Origin: Palsa-513 sp036510225
GTDB lineage: Bacteria > Actinomycetota > Thermoleophilia > Solirubrobacterales > Solirubrobacteraceae
Reading direction: 5' to 3'
Length of the DNA: 64,000 nt
NCBI GenBank assembly: GCA_036510225.1
Contig: DATCEH010000008.1
Location: 1-64,000 of the forward strand
The notes beneath the pieces were generated by a model. That model had not been told where the DNA came from. It saw nothing but the letters and a program-made list of their open reading frames with translations, and searched no databases. The position numbers and the translations under genes were made by a program. Positions within the stretch are counted from its first letter, which is position 1, and every line of letters begins with the position of its first letter. Positions 1 through 7,482 of the stretch are shown one piece after another.

Positions 1-3
1 GGG

Positions 4-650
4 CGATGTCCGAGCCACTCCGCGAGCATGTCGTCGTCCATCGTTCGAGAGAATACGTGTCGCGGACGCTGTTCGTTATCGAACGCTGTTCGTTATCGAA
101 CGCTGTTCGTGAGCCCGATTGACGCTCACCCACCGGAGCGGGACAGGCGCCCCGACGGCTCGAACCGAACGCTCTCGGCCCCAGCAGGTCGCCGGGCTCG
201 GGTGGCGAGCTGGGAGAGACGAATCCGGTGGGACTTCAGGCTCGCGTTCGCCGGCCCGCAGCCGGGGCGCCCGAGGCATCGACGAGGATCCCGGCGGGCG
301 ACGTCCGAGCCAACTCCGCGAGCGTGGCCTCGTCCATCGGTCGAGAGAATACGTGTCGCGAACGCCGTTCGTTGACGAACGCTGTTCGTTCGTCGAACGC
401 CGTTCGTTGACGAACGCTGTTCGTTCGTCGAACGCTGTTCGTTATCGAACGCTGTTCGTGAGCCCGATCGACGCTCACCCACCGGAGCGGGACAGCCGCC
501 CGTTTCGTTATCGAACGTTGTTCGTTATCGAACGCTGTTCGTGACCCCGATCGACGCTCCCCCCCCTCAGCAGGACAGCAACCCCGACGCCCCGCACCGA
601 ACGTCTCGGCCCCAGCCGGTCGCCGGACGCGGGTGGCGAGCCGGGGAGAG
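4..650. repeat. Degenerate ~300-bp tandem repeats with a palindrome array
   Basis: Two long diverged copies can be aligned, roughly 4-220 and 299-480, with a third partial copy at about 481-650. Each holds the same order: a conserved lead-in around 'gagagaatacgtgtcgcg', a run of 13-bp palindromes of the form CGAACGnnGTTCG, then a conserved 'acgctcacccaccggagcgg' tail. Palindromes are visible at 80-92, 97-109, 359-371, 376-388, 394-406, 411-423, 429-441, 446-458, 512-524 and 529-541. The step inside a run is always 17 or 18 bp. No credible gene lies here; open frames in every phase are by-products of the repeats. The left side is cut by the window edge. Confidence 0.85.
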
Positions 651-698
651 GTCCGCTCAGCGCGAGCGGACCTCCGTCCCCGAGGCCTCCGGTTGGGC

Positions 699-1073
699 TC
701 AGACGCTGTCGCGGCAACCCTCGGTCGTACTCACGCCGACGGAACCGTCGTTGAGGTTCGCCCCGTTGATCGTGCTCTCCTCCAGGTAGGACCCGGCGGC
801 CGCGTGGCGCGCGATGAACGACCCGCCGATCGTCGTCTGGCAGAGGTCGATGAACGCGCCCGGGTGGACGTCGACCGAGCCGCCGATCGTCGTCTGGCCG
901 TCGCAGTTCGATATCACCGACCCGCCGGAGGCGACGTCGACTGCGCCGGGGACGTTGCATCCCAGGTGGACGGTCTGGCCGCTCTTGACGAGGATCGGCC
1001 CCCCGGTGGCGAGCGCCGGGCTGCACACCGCGAAGGCGCCGAACGCGCCGAGCACCGCAGCGATCTTCTTCAT
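699..1073 (-). CDS. Small secreted protein of unknown function
   Basis: A 124-aa protein. It starts MKKIAAVLGAFGAFAVCSPALA, a clear Sec signal peptide ending in an AxA-type site near residue 22. The mature part is rich in Gly, Thr, Ser and Val and contains two copies of a QTTIGGS motif (about residues 60-66 and 79-85), which suggests a short beta-solenoid or stacked beta fold with regular turns. Four or five cysteines (CNVPG, SNCDG, DLCQT, EGCRD) could form disulfides. A purine-rich GGAGTGGGG stretch precedes the ATG. I do not recognise a family. It lies between the palindrome array and nadK and appears monocistronic. Confidence 0.75.
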   Translation of the reverse strand: MKKIAAVLGAFGAFAVCSPALATGGPILVKSGQTVHLGCNVPGAVDVASGGSVISNCDGQTTIGGSVDVHPGAFIDLCQTTIGGSFIARHAAAGSYLEESTINGANLNDGSVGVSTTEGCRDSV

Positions 1074-1268
1074 ATCCCCACTCCGTTGTCTTGTCGTTTT
1101 CGAGCCGTGTCGAGCTCGGGGCGCCGCCTGCGACCGCGGTCGCGTGCAGCCGGGACGACCGTCCGCAAATCCTCGTTCCCCATCGGCAGCTCCCCATAAC
1201 TCGGCCCCATGCCCACGGAGGCTCCGGCCACCGCAGGCGGCGAATCGTACCGACCCGTCAAGCGTCGG

Positions 1269-2120
1269 TCACCGGGACAGGCGGCCGAACTTCTCCCGCA
1301 GGCGTCGATAGAAGCTCGACCCGTGCATCTGGGCGAGGGTCGCGACGTTCTGGACGAAGCGGGCGTCGACCGACGCGCCCGGGGCGATCTCACCGGCCGG
1401 ACGGCCGTCGATCGAGAAGTCGAGGGCCCGCTGTGAGCGGTTGTGGAGGGTCAGGACGTCGGCCGGAGCGATCACCAGAGCCCGGGCGCTGAGCGAGTGC
1501 GGGGCGATGAACGAGACGACCATCCCCTCGACGCCCCACGCCATCACCGGTCCGCCGTTGGCCAGGTTGTAGCCGGTCGATCCGGCCGGCGTCGCGACGA
1601 CGAGGCCGTCGGCCCGGACGCTGCCGACCTCCTCACCGCCGATCGCGTAGGACAGCTCGGCGACCCGGTCGCCGACCTTGCGCTGGATCGAGATGTCGTT
1701 GATCGCGATCTCGCGGGCATCGGATGGGCCGATGCATATGGCCGGTAGTGGAAGGAGATCGAAGTCGCGAGATAGCGCGAGCGTGAAGGACTCGGGCAGG
1801 TCCTCGGGCTCGACCGTCGCCAGGAAGCCGACCTCGCCGAAGTTGACCGCGAAGACGGGGACGCTCGTCCTCGCGTACGCCCGCAGGCCCCTGAGGATCG
1901 TCCCGTCTCCGCCGAGCGTGACGCAGAGCTCGACGTCGTCGATCAGCTCGGCGTTCCCGAGGATCGCCGGGTGGGTCTTCGGGTGCTTGCGGGTCTCCTC
2001 GGCATCGAGACGCAGGGTCGCCCCGGACGCGGTCGCGACGTCGGCCAGCTGGCGCAGAGCCGTGACCGTCTCGTCCGGCCGGGCGTGGGTCAGGACGGTG
2101 ACGAAGCGCGGGCGACTCAC
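1269..2120 (-). CDS. nadK: NAD kinase
   Basis: Phosphorylates NAD to NADP using ATP or polyphosphate; cytoplasmic. The 283-aa length is normal for the family. The diagnostic GGDGT nucleotide motif is at residues 70-74, followed by NFGEVGFL at 93-100 (usual form NxGxLGFL) and a TPAGSTGYNLANGGP block, the second conserved region of the ATP-NAD kinase fold. The GTG start overlaps the stop of tlyA as GTGA, so translation is coupled. The tlyA-nadK pairing is common in Actinobacteria (often followed by recN, absent here). Identification is firm. Confidence 0.95.
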   Translation of the reverse strand: MSRPRFVTVLTHARPDETVTALRQLADVATASGATLRLDAEETRKHPKTHPAILGNAELIDDVELCVTLGGDGTILRGLRAYARTSVPVFAVNFGEVGFLATVEPEDLPESFTLALSRDFDLLPLPAICIGPSDAREIAINDISIQRKVGDRVAELSYAIGGEEVGSVRADGLVVATPAGSTGYNLANGGPVMAWGVEGMVVSFIAPHSLSARALVIAPADVLTLHNRSQRALDFSIDGRPAGEIAPGASVDARFVQNVATLAQMHGSSFYRRLREKFGRLSR

Positions 2121-2917
2121 GCCGGTTCGACCTCGAGTGCGAGCGCCTCGATCGACGGCCGGTCGAGCCGACCGGCCCGGGCGGGCTCGGCCAGGGCGAT
2201 GAACGTCTCGCGGTTGCCCTTGGGTCCGGGGAGTCCGGACGAGTGGAAGCCGAGCACGGTGACGCCGAGTCGGCCGGCTGCGTCGCCGACGGCGATCAGC
2301 GCCTCCCGGCGGTCGGCCGGCCTGCCGACGACGCCGCCCTTGCCGACGCGGCCGCGGCCGAGCTCGAACTGAGGCTTGATCATCGCGAGCATGTCGAACG
2401 ACCCGGCGGCCGTGGCGAGCACCGGGCCGAGGACGGTCCTCAGGGAGATGAACGAGACGTCGACCACGATCAGGTCGGGAGCGTAGGGGAGCATCGACGG
2501 CTCGACGTAGCGGGCGTTTGTCCGCTCGATCACGGTGACCCGCGGATCGGTCCGCAGCGACCAGGCGAGTTCGCCGTAGGCGACGTCGAGCGTGACGACG
2601 TGGGCGGCGCCGGCCTGGAGCAGGCAGTCGGTGAAGCCGCCGGTCGAAGCCCCGACGTCGAGACAGCGCCGGCCACGCGGATCGAGCCGGCTGGATTCCA
2701 GTGCGTTGGCCAGTTTGATCCCGCCGCGCGAGACATACCGGGGCCGGTCGTCGAGGTGGAGCTCGGCGTCGTCGGCGACGAGCTGGCCGGGCTTGGCCGC
2801 CCGGACACCGTCCGGACCGATCCGGACCTCGCCGGCGAGCACCGAGGCGGCCGCCCGGCTGCGCGATTCGAACAGGCCGCGATCAGCCAGCAGAGCGTCG
2901 AGCCGGCGCTTGGCCAT
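2117..2917 (-). CDS. tlyA: TlyA family rRNA (cytidine-2'-O)-methyltransferase
   Basis: A 266-aa protein. It has an N-terminal S4 RNA-binding domain (about 1-60, starting MAKRRLDALLADRGLFESRS) and a Rossmann-like SAM-dependent methyltransferase domain with the glycine-rich CLDVGASTGGFTDCLLQ motif near residues 87-103 and a later DVSFISL motif. TlyA enzymes 2'-O-methylate cytidines in 16S and/or 23S rRNA, which in mycobacteria affects capreomycin susceptibility. The older name 'hemolysin' is misleading. It is the first gene of a two-gene operon with nadK (GTGA overlap). The upstream gap to dxs holds a terminator, so it probably has its own promoter in about 2918-3020. Confidence 0.93.
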   Translation of the reverse strand: MAKRRLDALLADRGLFESRSRAAASVLAGEVRIGPDGVRAAKPGQLVADDAELHLDDRPRYVSRGGIKLANALESSRLDPRGRRCLDVGASTGGFTDCLLQAGAAHVVTLDVAYGELAWSLRTDPRVTVIERTNARYVEPSMLPYAPDLIVVDVSFISLRTVLGPVLATAAGSFDMLAMIKPQFELGRGRVGKGGVVGRPADRREALIAVGDAAGRLGVTVLGFHSSGLPGPKGNRETFIALAEPARAGRLDRPSIEALALEVEPA

Positions 2918-3023
2918 GGCCGAACCGTATCCGACCCGCTTGTGTGACCAACGTCACACAACTCGGGCTGTTGTTGGGTGATGATGGTTGACGACACACC
3001 AGCGCCACGACTCTCCTCCCTAG

Positions 3024-3052
3024 AAAAGGCCCGCTCTCCCGGCGGGCCTTTT
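3024..3052 (-). terminator. Intrinsic terminator after dxs
   Basis: A perfect 11-bp stem (3024-3034 with 3042-3052) with a 7-nt loop and T-rich 3' side on the minus strand. It lies about 60 bp beyond the dxs stop and separates the efp-to-dxs transcript from tlyA-nadK. A-T pairs flank the stem on both sides, so it could work in either direction, but only the minus strand has an upstream operon. Confidence 0.85.
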
Positions 3053-3111
3053 CGGTTCCGGTCACGCTGACCCCGGCCGTCGGGACGCCGGCCGGGATGG
3101 CCGGGAGGGCC

Positions 3112-5088
3112 TCAGACGTCGAGCATGGCTCTGCGACCCGGGCGAATCGCCTGGCGGATCCGATCGGCGATCCGCTCGGCCGTGAAACCGACCTCCTCGT
3201 AGAGGAGGTCCGGCTCGCCGTGGGTCACGTACCGATCGGGCAGGCCGACCCGCATGATCTGCGGCATTCCCGCGCCGGTGTCGTTGAGCGTCTCCCAGAC
3301 CGCCGTGCCGAAGCCGCCCTGGAGGACGCCCTCCTCGACGGTCACGAGCAGGTCATGCTCGGCGGCCAGCTGGACGGCCAGCCCGGCGTCGATCGGCTTG
3401 GCGAAGCGGGCGTCGGCGACCGTCGTCTGGATCCCGTCGTCGGCGAGGAGCTCGGCCGCGGCCAGCGCCCTGGCGACACCGCTGCCGTATCCGAGCAGGG
3501 CGACCCGGGGTCCGGAGCCGGCGTGTCGGTCAGGCTCGCGGAGGATCTCGCCGGTCCCGATCTCGATCGTCACGGGATGTCGGGGGACCCGAACGCCGAG
3601 TCCCTGGCCGCGGGGGTAGCGGATCGCGATCGGGCCGTCATCGTGGAGCAGGGCCGTCCGCAGCATGTTGACGAGCATCGCCTCGTCTCGCGGGGCCATC
3701 AGGACGATGTTCGGGAGGCAGCGCATGTACGCGATGTCGAAGACCCCATGGTGGGTCGGCCCGTCGTCGCCGACCAGGCCGGCCCGGTCGAGCGCGAAGA
3801 CGACGTTGAGCTTCTGGAGGCAGACGTCGTGGACGATCTGGTCGTACGCGCGCTGGAGGAAGGTCGAGTAGATCGCGACGACCGGCTTGGCTCCCTCGAG
3901 GGCCAGCCCCGACGCGAACAGGACGGCCTGCTGCTCGGCGATACCGACGTCGAAGTACCGCTCTGGCATCGCCTTCTGGAGGATGTTCAGGCCGGTGCCC
4001 GAGTTCATCGCCGCGGTGATCCCGACGACCCGCGGGTCACGGCGGCACTCGTCGACCAGGGCCTCGCCGAACACGGCCGTGTACTGCGGCGGTGGGATGA
4101 CCGCCGCCGGCGGCTTGGTCGCGGTCGGCACGCCGTGGGCGATCGACAGCGGCTTGGCCGCGTGCCAGCGCTCCATGCCCTCGAGCCCGCCGTGCTCGGC
4201 CGGGCCGAACCCCTTGCCCTTGATCGTCGCGATGTGGACGACGACCGGCCGCTGCGCCGCCAGCGCCTCGGCCAGGGCGATCCGCAGGGCCCTGACGTCG
4301 TGGCCGTCGATCACCCCCGTATAGGCGAAGTCGAGCTCCTCCCACCAGAGTCCCGGTGCCCAGAAGGCCTTGATCGACTCCTTGATCTGCGGGCCGAGCC
4401 GCTCGACCCGGGAACCGATGCCCGGCAGCCGGGTCAGGCCGCCCTCGACGCCCTCGCGCGCGTGCCAGAGCCTCGGGTTCAGCCGGAGGCGATTGAAGTA
4501 GCGGCTCATCGCGCCGACGTTCGGCGCGATCGACATCCCGTTGTCGTTGAGCACGACGACCATCGGCGTCTGGAGACCCCCGGCCTGATGGATCGCCTCG
4601 AACGCGACGCCGCCGGTCATCGCCCCGTCACCGATCACGGCGACGACGCGGCCGGCGTTCAGCTCTCCCCGCCGGCGCATCCCCTCCTTGATCCCGACGC
4701 CGTAGCCGATCGACGTGGACGCGTGCCCGGCGCCCATGATGTCGTGCTCGGACTCGCCGATCGAGCAGAACGGCGTGAGGCCGCCGTACCGGCGGATCGT
4801 CGCCAGCTCGTCGCGGCGGCCGGTCAGGATCTTGTGGGGGTAGGCCTGGTGGCCGACGTCCCAGAGGACCTTGTCGCGGGGCGAGTCGAGCAGTGAATGG
4901 AGCGCGACGGCCAGCTCGCAGGTCCCCAGGTTGGCGCCGAAATGCCCGCCGATCTCGCCGACCGTGTCGATGATGTGCTCGCGCACCTCCTGGGCCAGAC
5001 GCTGGAGGTCCGGCTCGGAGAGGCCGTGCAGATCCTGGGGGCGATCGACGGCCTCGAGGATCCGGTGGCGGGGGCTGACCGACGTCAC
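3112..5088 (-). CDS. dxs: 1-deoxy-D-xylulose-5-phosphate synthase
   Basis: A 658-aa TPP-dependent enzyme that joins pyruvate and glyceraldehyde-3-phosphate, the first committed step of the MEP isoprenoid pathway. The N-terminal half carries LWDVGHQAYPHKILTGR, the TPP/Mg motif GDGAMTGGVAFEA and a downstream NDNGMSI. The central pyrimidine-binding domain has FDVGIAEQQAVLFASGLA and FALDRAGLVGDDGPTHHG, and a C-terminal transketolase-like domain follows. The length is typical. The GTG start overlaps the ispA stop (GTGA). It sits directly after ispA, so DXP and prenyl diphosphate synthesis are coupled in one transcript. Confidence 0.97.
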   Translation of the reverse strand: MTSVSPRHRILEAVDRPQDLHGLSEPDLQRLAQEVREHIIDTVGEIGGHFGANLGTCELAVALHSLLDSPRDKVLWDVGHQAYPHKILTGRRDELATIRRYGGLTPFCSIGESEHDIMGAGHASTSIGYGVGIKEGMRRRGELNAGRVVAVIGDGAMTGGVAFEAIHQAGGLQTPMVVVLNDNGMSIAPNVGAMSRYFNRLRLNPRLWHAREGVEGGLTRLPGIGSRVERLGPQIKESIKAFWAPGLWWEELDFAYTGVIDGHDVRALRIALAEALAAQRPVVVHIATIKGKGFGPAEHGGLEGMERWHAAKPLSIAHGVPTATKPPAAVIPPPQYTAVFGEALVDECRRDPRVVGITAAMNSGTGLNILQKAMPERYFDVGIAEQQAVLFASGLALEGAKPVVAIYSTFLQRAYDQIVHDVCLQKLNVVFALDRAGLVGDDGPTHHGVFDIAYMRCLPNIVLMAPRDEAMLVNMLRTALLHDDGPIAIRYPRGQGLGVRVPRHPVTIEIGTGEILREPDRHAGSGPRVALLGYGSGVARALAAAELLADDGIQTTVADARFAKPIDAGLAVQLAAEHDLLVTVEEGVLQGGFGTAVWETLNDTGAGMPQIMRVGLPDRYVTHGEPDLLYEEVGFTAERIADRIRQAIRPGRRAMLDV

Positions 5089-6026
5089 GACGTGCGCGTG
5101 AAGACGAAGTCGGTGATCCGCAGAAGGTCGCCGGCGCCGCCGGGCGCGGCGGCCGCCAGCGCGCGGCGGGCGTTCGCGTGGGAGGACGCCGCCAGCTCGC
5201 GGGCTCCGGACAGGCCGTGCTCGGAGACGTAGGTCCGCCGCCCGTGGCGCTCGTCGCTGCCGCTCGGCTTGCCGAGGTCCGCGTCTGTACCCGTTACATC
5301 CAAGATGTCATCCACGATCTGAAACAGCACGCCCAACTCGGCCGCGAATCGTCCGAAGTGAATTCTGGCGGGGTCGGCGACACCGCTCAGAAGTAGTACG
5401 CACTCGACGGCCGCGGCGATCAACTCGCCCGTCTTGAGCGCGTGCAGCCGGCGCAGGCCTTCCGGGCCGGCCTCGCCGCGGCCGGACACGTCGAGGTACT
5501 GGCCGCCGACCATGCCCGCGACGCCGGTCGCTCCCGCGAGGCGGGCGACCGCTCTGAGCAGGCGCTCGGGCGGGGCGACCTGGTTGACGAGCAGGTGGCG
5601 GAAGGCCTCGGCGTAGAGGGCGTCGCCGGCGAGGATCGCGATGTTCTCGCCGAACGCCACGTGGCAGGTCGGTCGTCCCCGGCGGAGGCTGTCGTCGTCC
5701 ATCGCGGGCAGGTCGTCGTGGATCAGCGAATACGTGTGGATCAACTCGAGCGCCCCGGCCAGTGGCAGAACGGTCTCCGGATCGACGCGGACCGCGGCGG
5801 CCGTCGCGAGCGCCAGGACCGGCCTGATCCGCTTGCCGGGCGCCAGCAGCGAGTAGCGCATCGCCTCCTCGAGGCCGTCAAGGCCGGCGAGTCCGTCGAC
5901 GGTCGAGAAGGCGATCTGCTCGAGGTAGGCGTCGACCCGCAGGCGCAGGTGCTCGGGATAGGCGACCGTCGACGGGCCCAGGGCGTCGTCGGGGCGAGTC
6001 GGCGGGTCGGTCCGCGTGACGGTCAC
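5085..6026 (-). CDS. ispA: Polyprenyl (geranyl/farnesyl) diphosphate synthase
   Basis: A 313-aa trans-prenyltransferase that condenses IPP with allylic diphosphates. GKRIRP is at about 64-69, the first Asp-rich motif DDLPAMD at 104-110, KTGELI near 199-204, and the second Asp-rich motif DDILD at 239-243. The two-residue insertion inside the first motif (DDxxxxD) is the bacterial type I/II short-chain pattern. I place the start at the GTG whose first base is the last base of the xseB stop (TAGTG). The much longer upstream open frame only shadows xseB and nusB. The exact chain length of the product (C10, C15 or C20) cannot be read from the sequence. Confidence 0.93.
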   Translation of the reverse strand: MTVTRTDPPTRPDDALGPSTVAYPEHLRLRVDAYLEQIAFSTVDGLAGLDGLEEAMRYSLLAPGKRIRPVLALATAAAVRVDPETVLPLAGALELIHTYSLIHDDLPAMDDDSLRRGRPTCHVAFGENIAILAGDALYAEAFRHLLVNQVAPPERLLRAVARLAGATGVAGMVGGQYLDVSGRGEAGPEGLRRLHALKTGELIAAAVECVLLLSGVADPARIHFGRFAAELGVLFQIVDDILDVTGTDADLGKPSGSDERHGRRTYVSEHGLSGARELAASSHANARRALAAAAPGGAGDLLRITDFVFTRTS

Positions 6027-6238
6027 TACAGCAGCGTGTCCTGTCCCGGCAGGGGCTCCTCGACGGCCGCGCGGGCCCGACGGTCGAGCTCTGCGCCGGT
6101 CCGCGTCGCGACGAGCGCGCAGTCCTCGACGAGGCTGGCGGCCGCGTCGGACGAGAGCTCGCCCGAGCGCAACTGCTCGGCCGCGCGGTCGAGCCGGTCG
6201 ATCAGGCCATCGAGCGTGTCGTCTTCCGAGTCGTTCAC
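6026..6238 (-). CDS. xseB: Exodeoxyribonuclease VII small subunit
   Basis: A 70-aa helical protein (starts VNDSEDDTLDGLIDRLDRAA) with the heptad-like pattern LDRAAEQLRSGELSSDAAASLVEDC that is diagnostic for XseB. It associates with XseA to degrade single-stranded DNA. The GTG start overlaps the nusB stop (GTGA), and its stop overlaps the ispA start. It lies between nusB and ispA, as in many bacteria where xseB precedes ispA and dxs. xseA is not in the window. The start was fixed from the nusB overlap and the fit to the normal 60-80 aa length. Confidence 0.9.
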   Translation of the reverse strand: MNDSEDDTLDGLIDRLDRAAEQLRSGELSSDAAASLVEDCALVATRTGAELDRRARAAVEEPLPGQDTLL

Positions 6239-6642
6239 AGCCTGGCATTCTCGCGCAGGTCGCGGAGGATCGCGTCGAGGATGCCGTTGACGAAGGCCGG
6301 GGCCTCCGCGCTGCAGAAGATCTTCGCGCTCTCGACCGCCTCGTCGATTGCCCCCTCCGGGGCGATCGGCGTCTGCGCGGGGACGGCGTCGGAGTCGAGC
6401 ATCTCGACCAGCGCGACCCGCATGATGTTCCGCTCCAGCGGGGCGATCCGGGCTGCCGTCCACCCGTGGGCATGGGCCTCGATCATCGCGTCGAGCTCGA
6501 CCGCCCGGTCGGCGGCCGCGTGCGCCAGGAGCCGCGTCAACTCGCGTGGTTCGCGGCCGAGCGTCTGGACGAGCGGCCGTTTGGTCAGATCGTGCTGATA
6601 CAGGGCGATCACGGCTGCCCGGCGCTGGTCGGAGCGGCGCAC
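6235..6642 (-). CDS. nusB: Transcription antitermination factor NusB
   Basis: A 135-aa all-helical RNA-binding protein that, with NusE (S10), binds boxA in rRNA leaders. Diagnostic features are the N-terminal RRSDQRRAAVIALYQHDL, the central ERNIMRVALVEML and the C-terminal EAVESAKIFCSAEAPAFVNGILD. The start is a GTG about 12 bp after the efp stop; upstream codons in this frame belong to the efp shadow. First of the overlapping run nusB-xseB-ispA-dxs. The efp-nusB order is widely conserved. Confidence 0.93.
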   Translation of the reverse strand: MRRSDQRRAAVIALYQHDLTKRPLVQTLGREPRELTRLLAHAAADRAVELDAMIEAHAHGWTAARIAPLERNIMRVALVEMLDSDAVPAQTPIAPEGAIDEAVESAKIFCSAEAPAFVNGILDAILRDLRENARL

Positions 6643-6653
6643 GGGGCTCGCGA

Positions 6654-7214
<561 letters not shown>

Positions 7215-7482
7215 CGAATTGAGGATAGCCGCGCCAGTCGCACGGGGGCCGAACGACCCAGCCGGCCGCGCCGCGGGCGACGGGCCTCGTCTCGCACGCG
7301 TTCACATCCGCCCGATGTACATGTACGCCGGGCACGGGGCCTCACGAGGACTGTGATATACATGTCGAACGAAAGCGTCCGGGTGCCCCGACTTCTCACG
7401 GGCCCGCCGATCCGCCCTCACCCAATGATTCATCTGCATTCGACCGGGTTGCCCCGGACCGGACGCACGAGAGGCAAACGCG
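7215..7482. promoter_or_regulatory. Divergent intergenic region between efp and the collagen-like gene
   Basis: About 270 bp separating two divergent operons, so it must hold promoters for both. Two related short words, 'gatgtacatgtac' at about 7314-7326 and 'gatatacatgtcgaac' at about 7356-7371, share a TACATGT core. The first contains the perfect 10-bp palindrome GTACATGTAC. No confident -35/-10 pair was identified. Confidence 0.4.

Noticed and set aside
64..541. Palindrome array as LexA/SOS boxes
   Set aside because: Arms GAAC and GTTC are separated by three bases here, while the actinobacterial LexA box needs four; the tandem phasing is also unlike SOS promoters.
1..700. CRISPR array
   Set aside because: The repeated units are short palindromes with nearly fixed 4-5 bp spacers of similar sequence, not repeats with unique ~30-bp spacers, and no cas gene is nearby.
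3097..4896. 599-aa open frame on the plus strand opposite dxs
   Set aside because: Composition is Arg/Asp/Gly/Val-rich with no domain; it is the complement of a real, fully conserved dxs gene.
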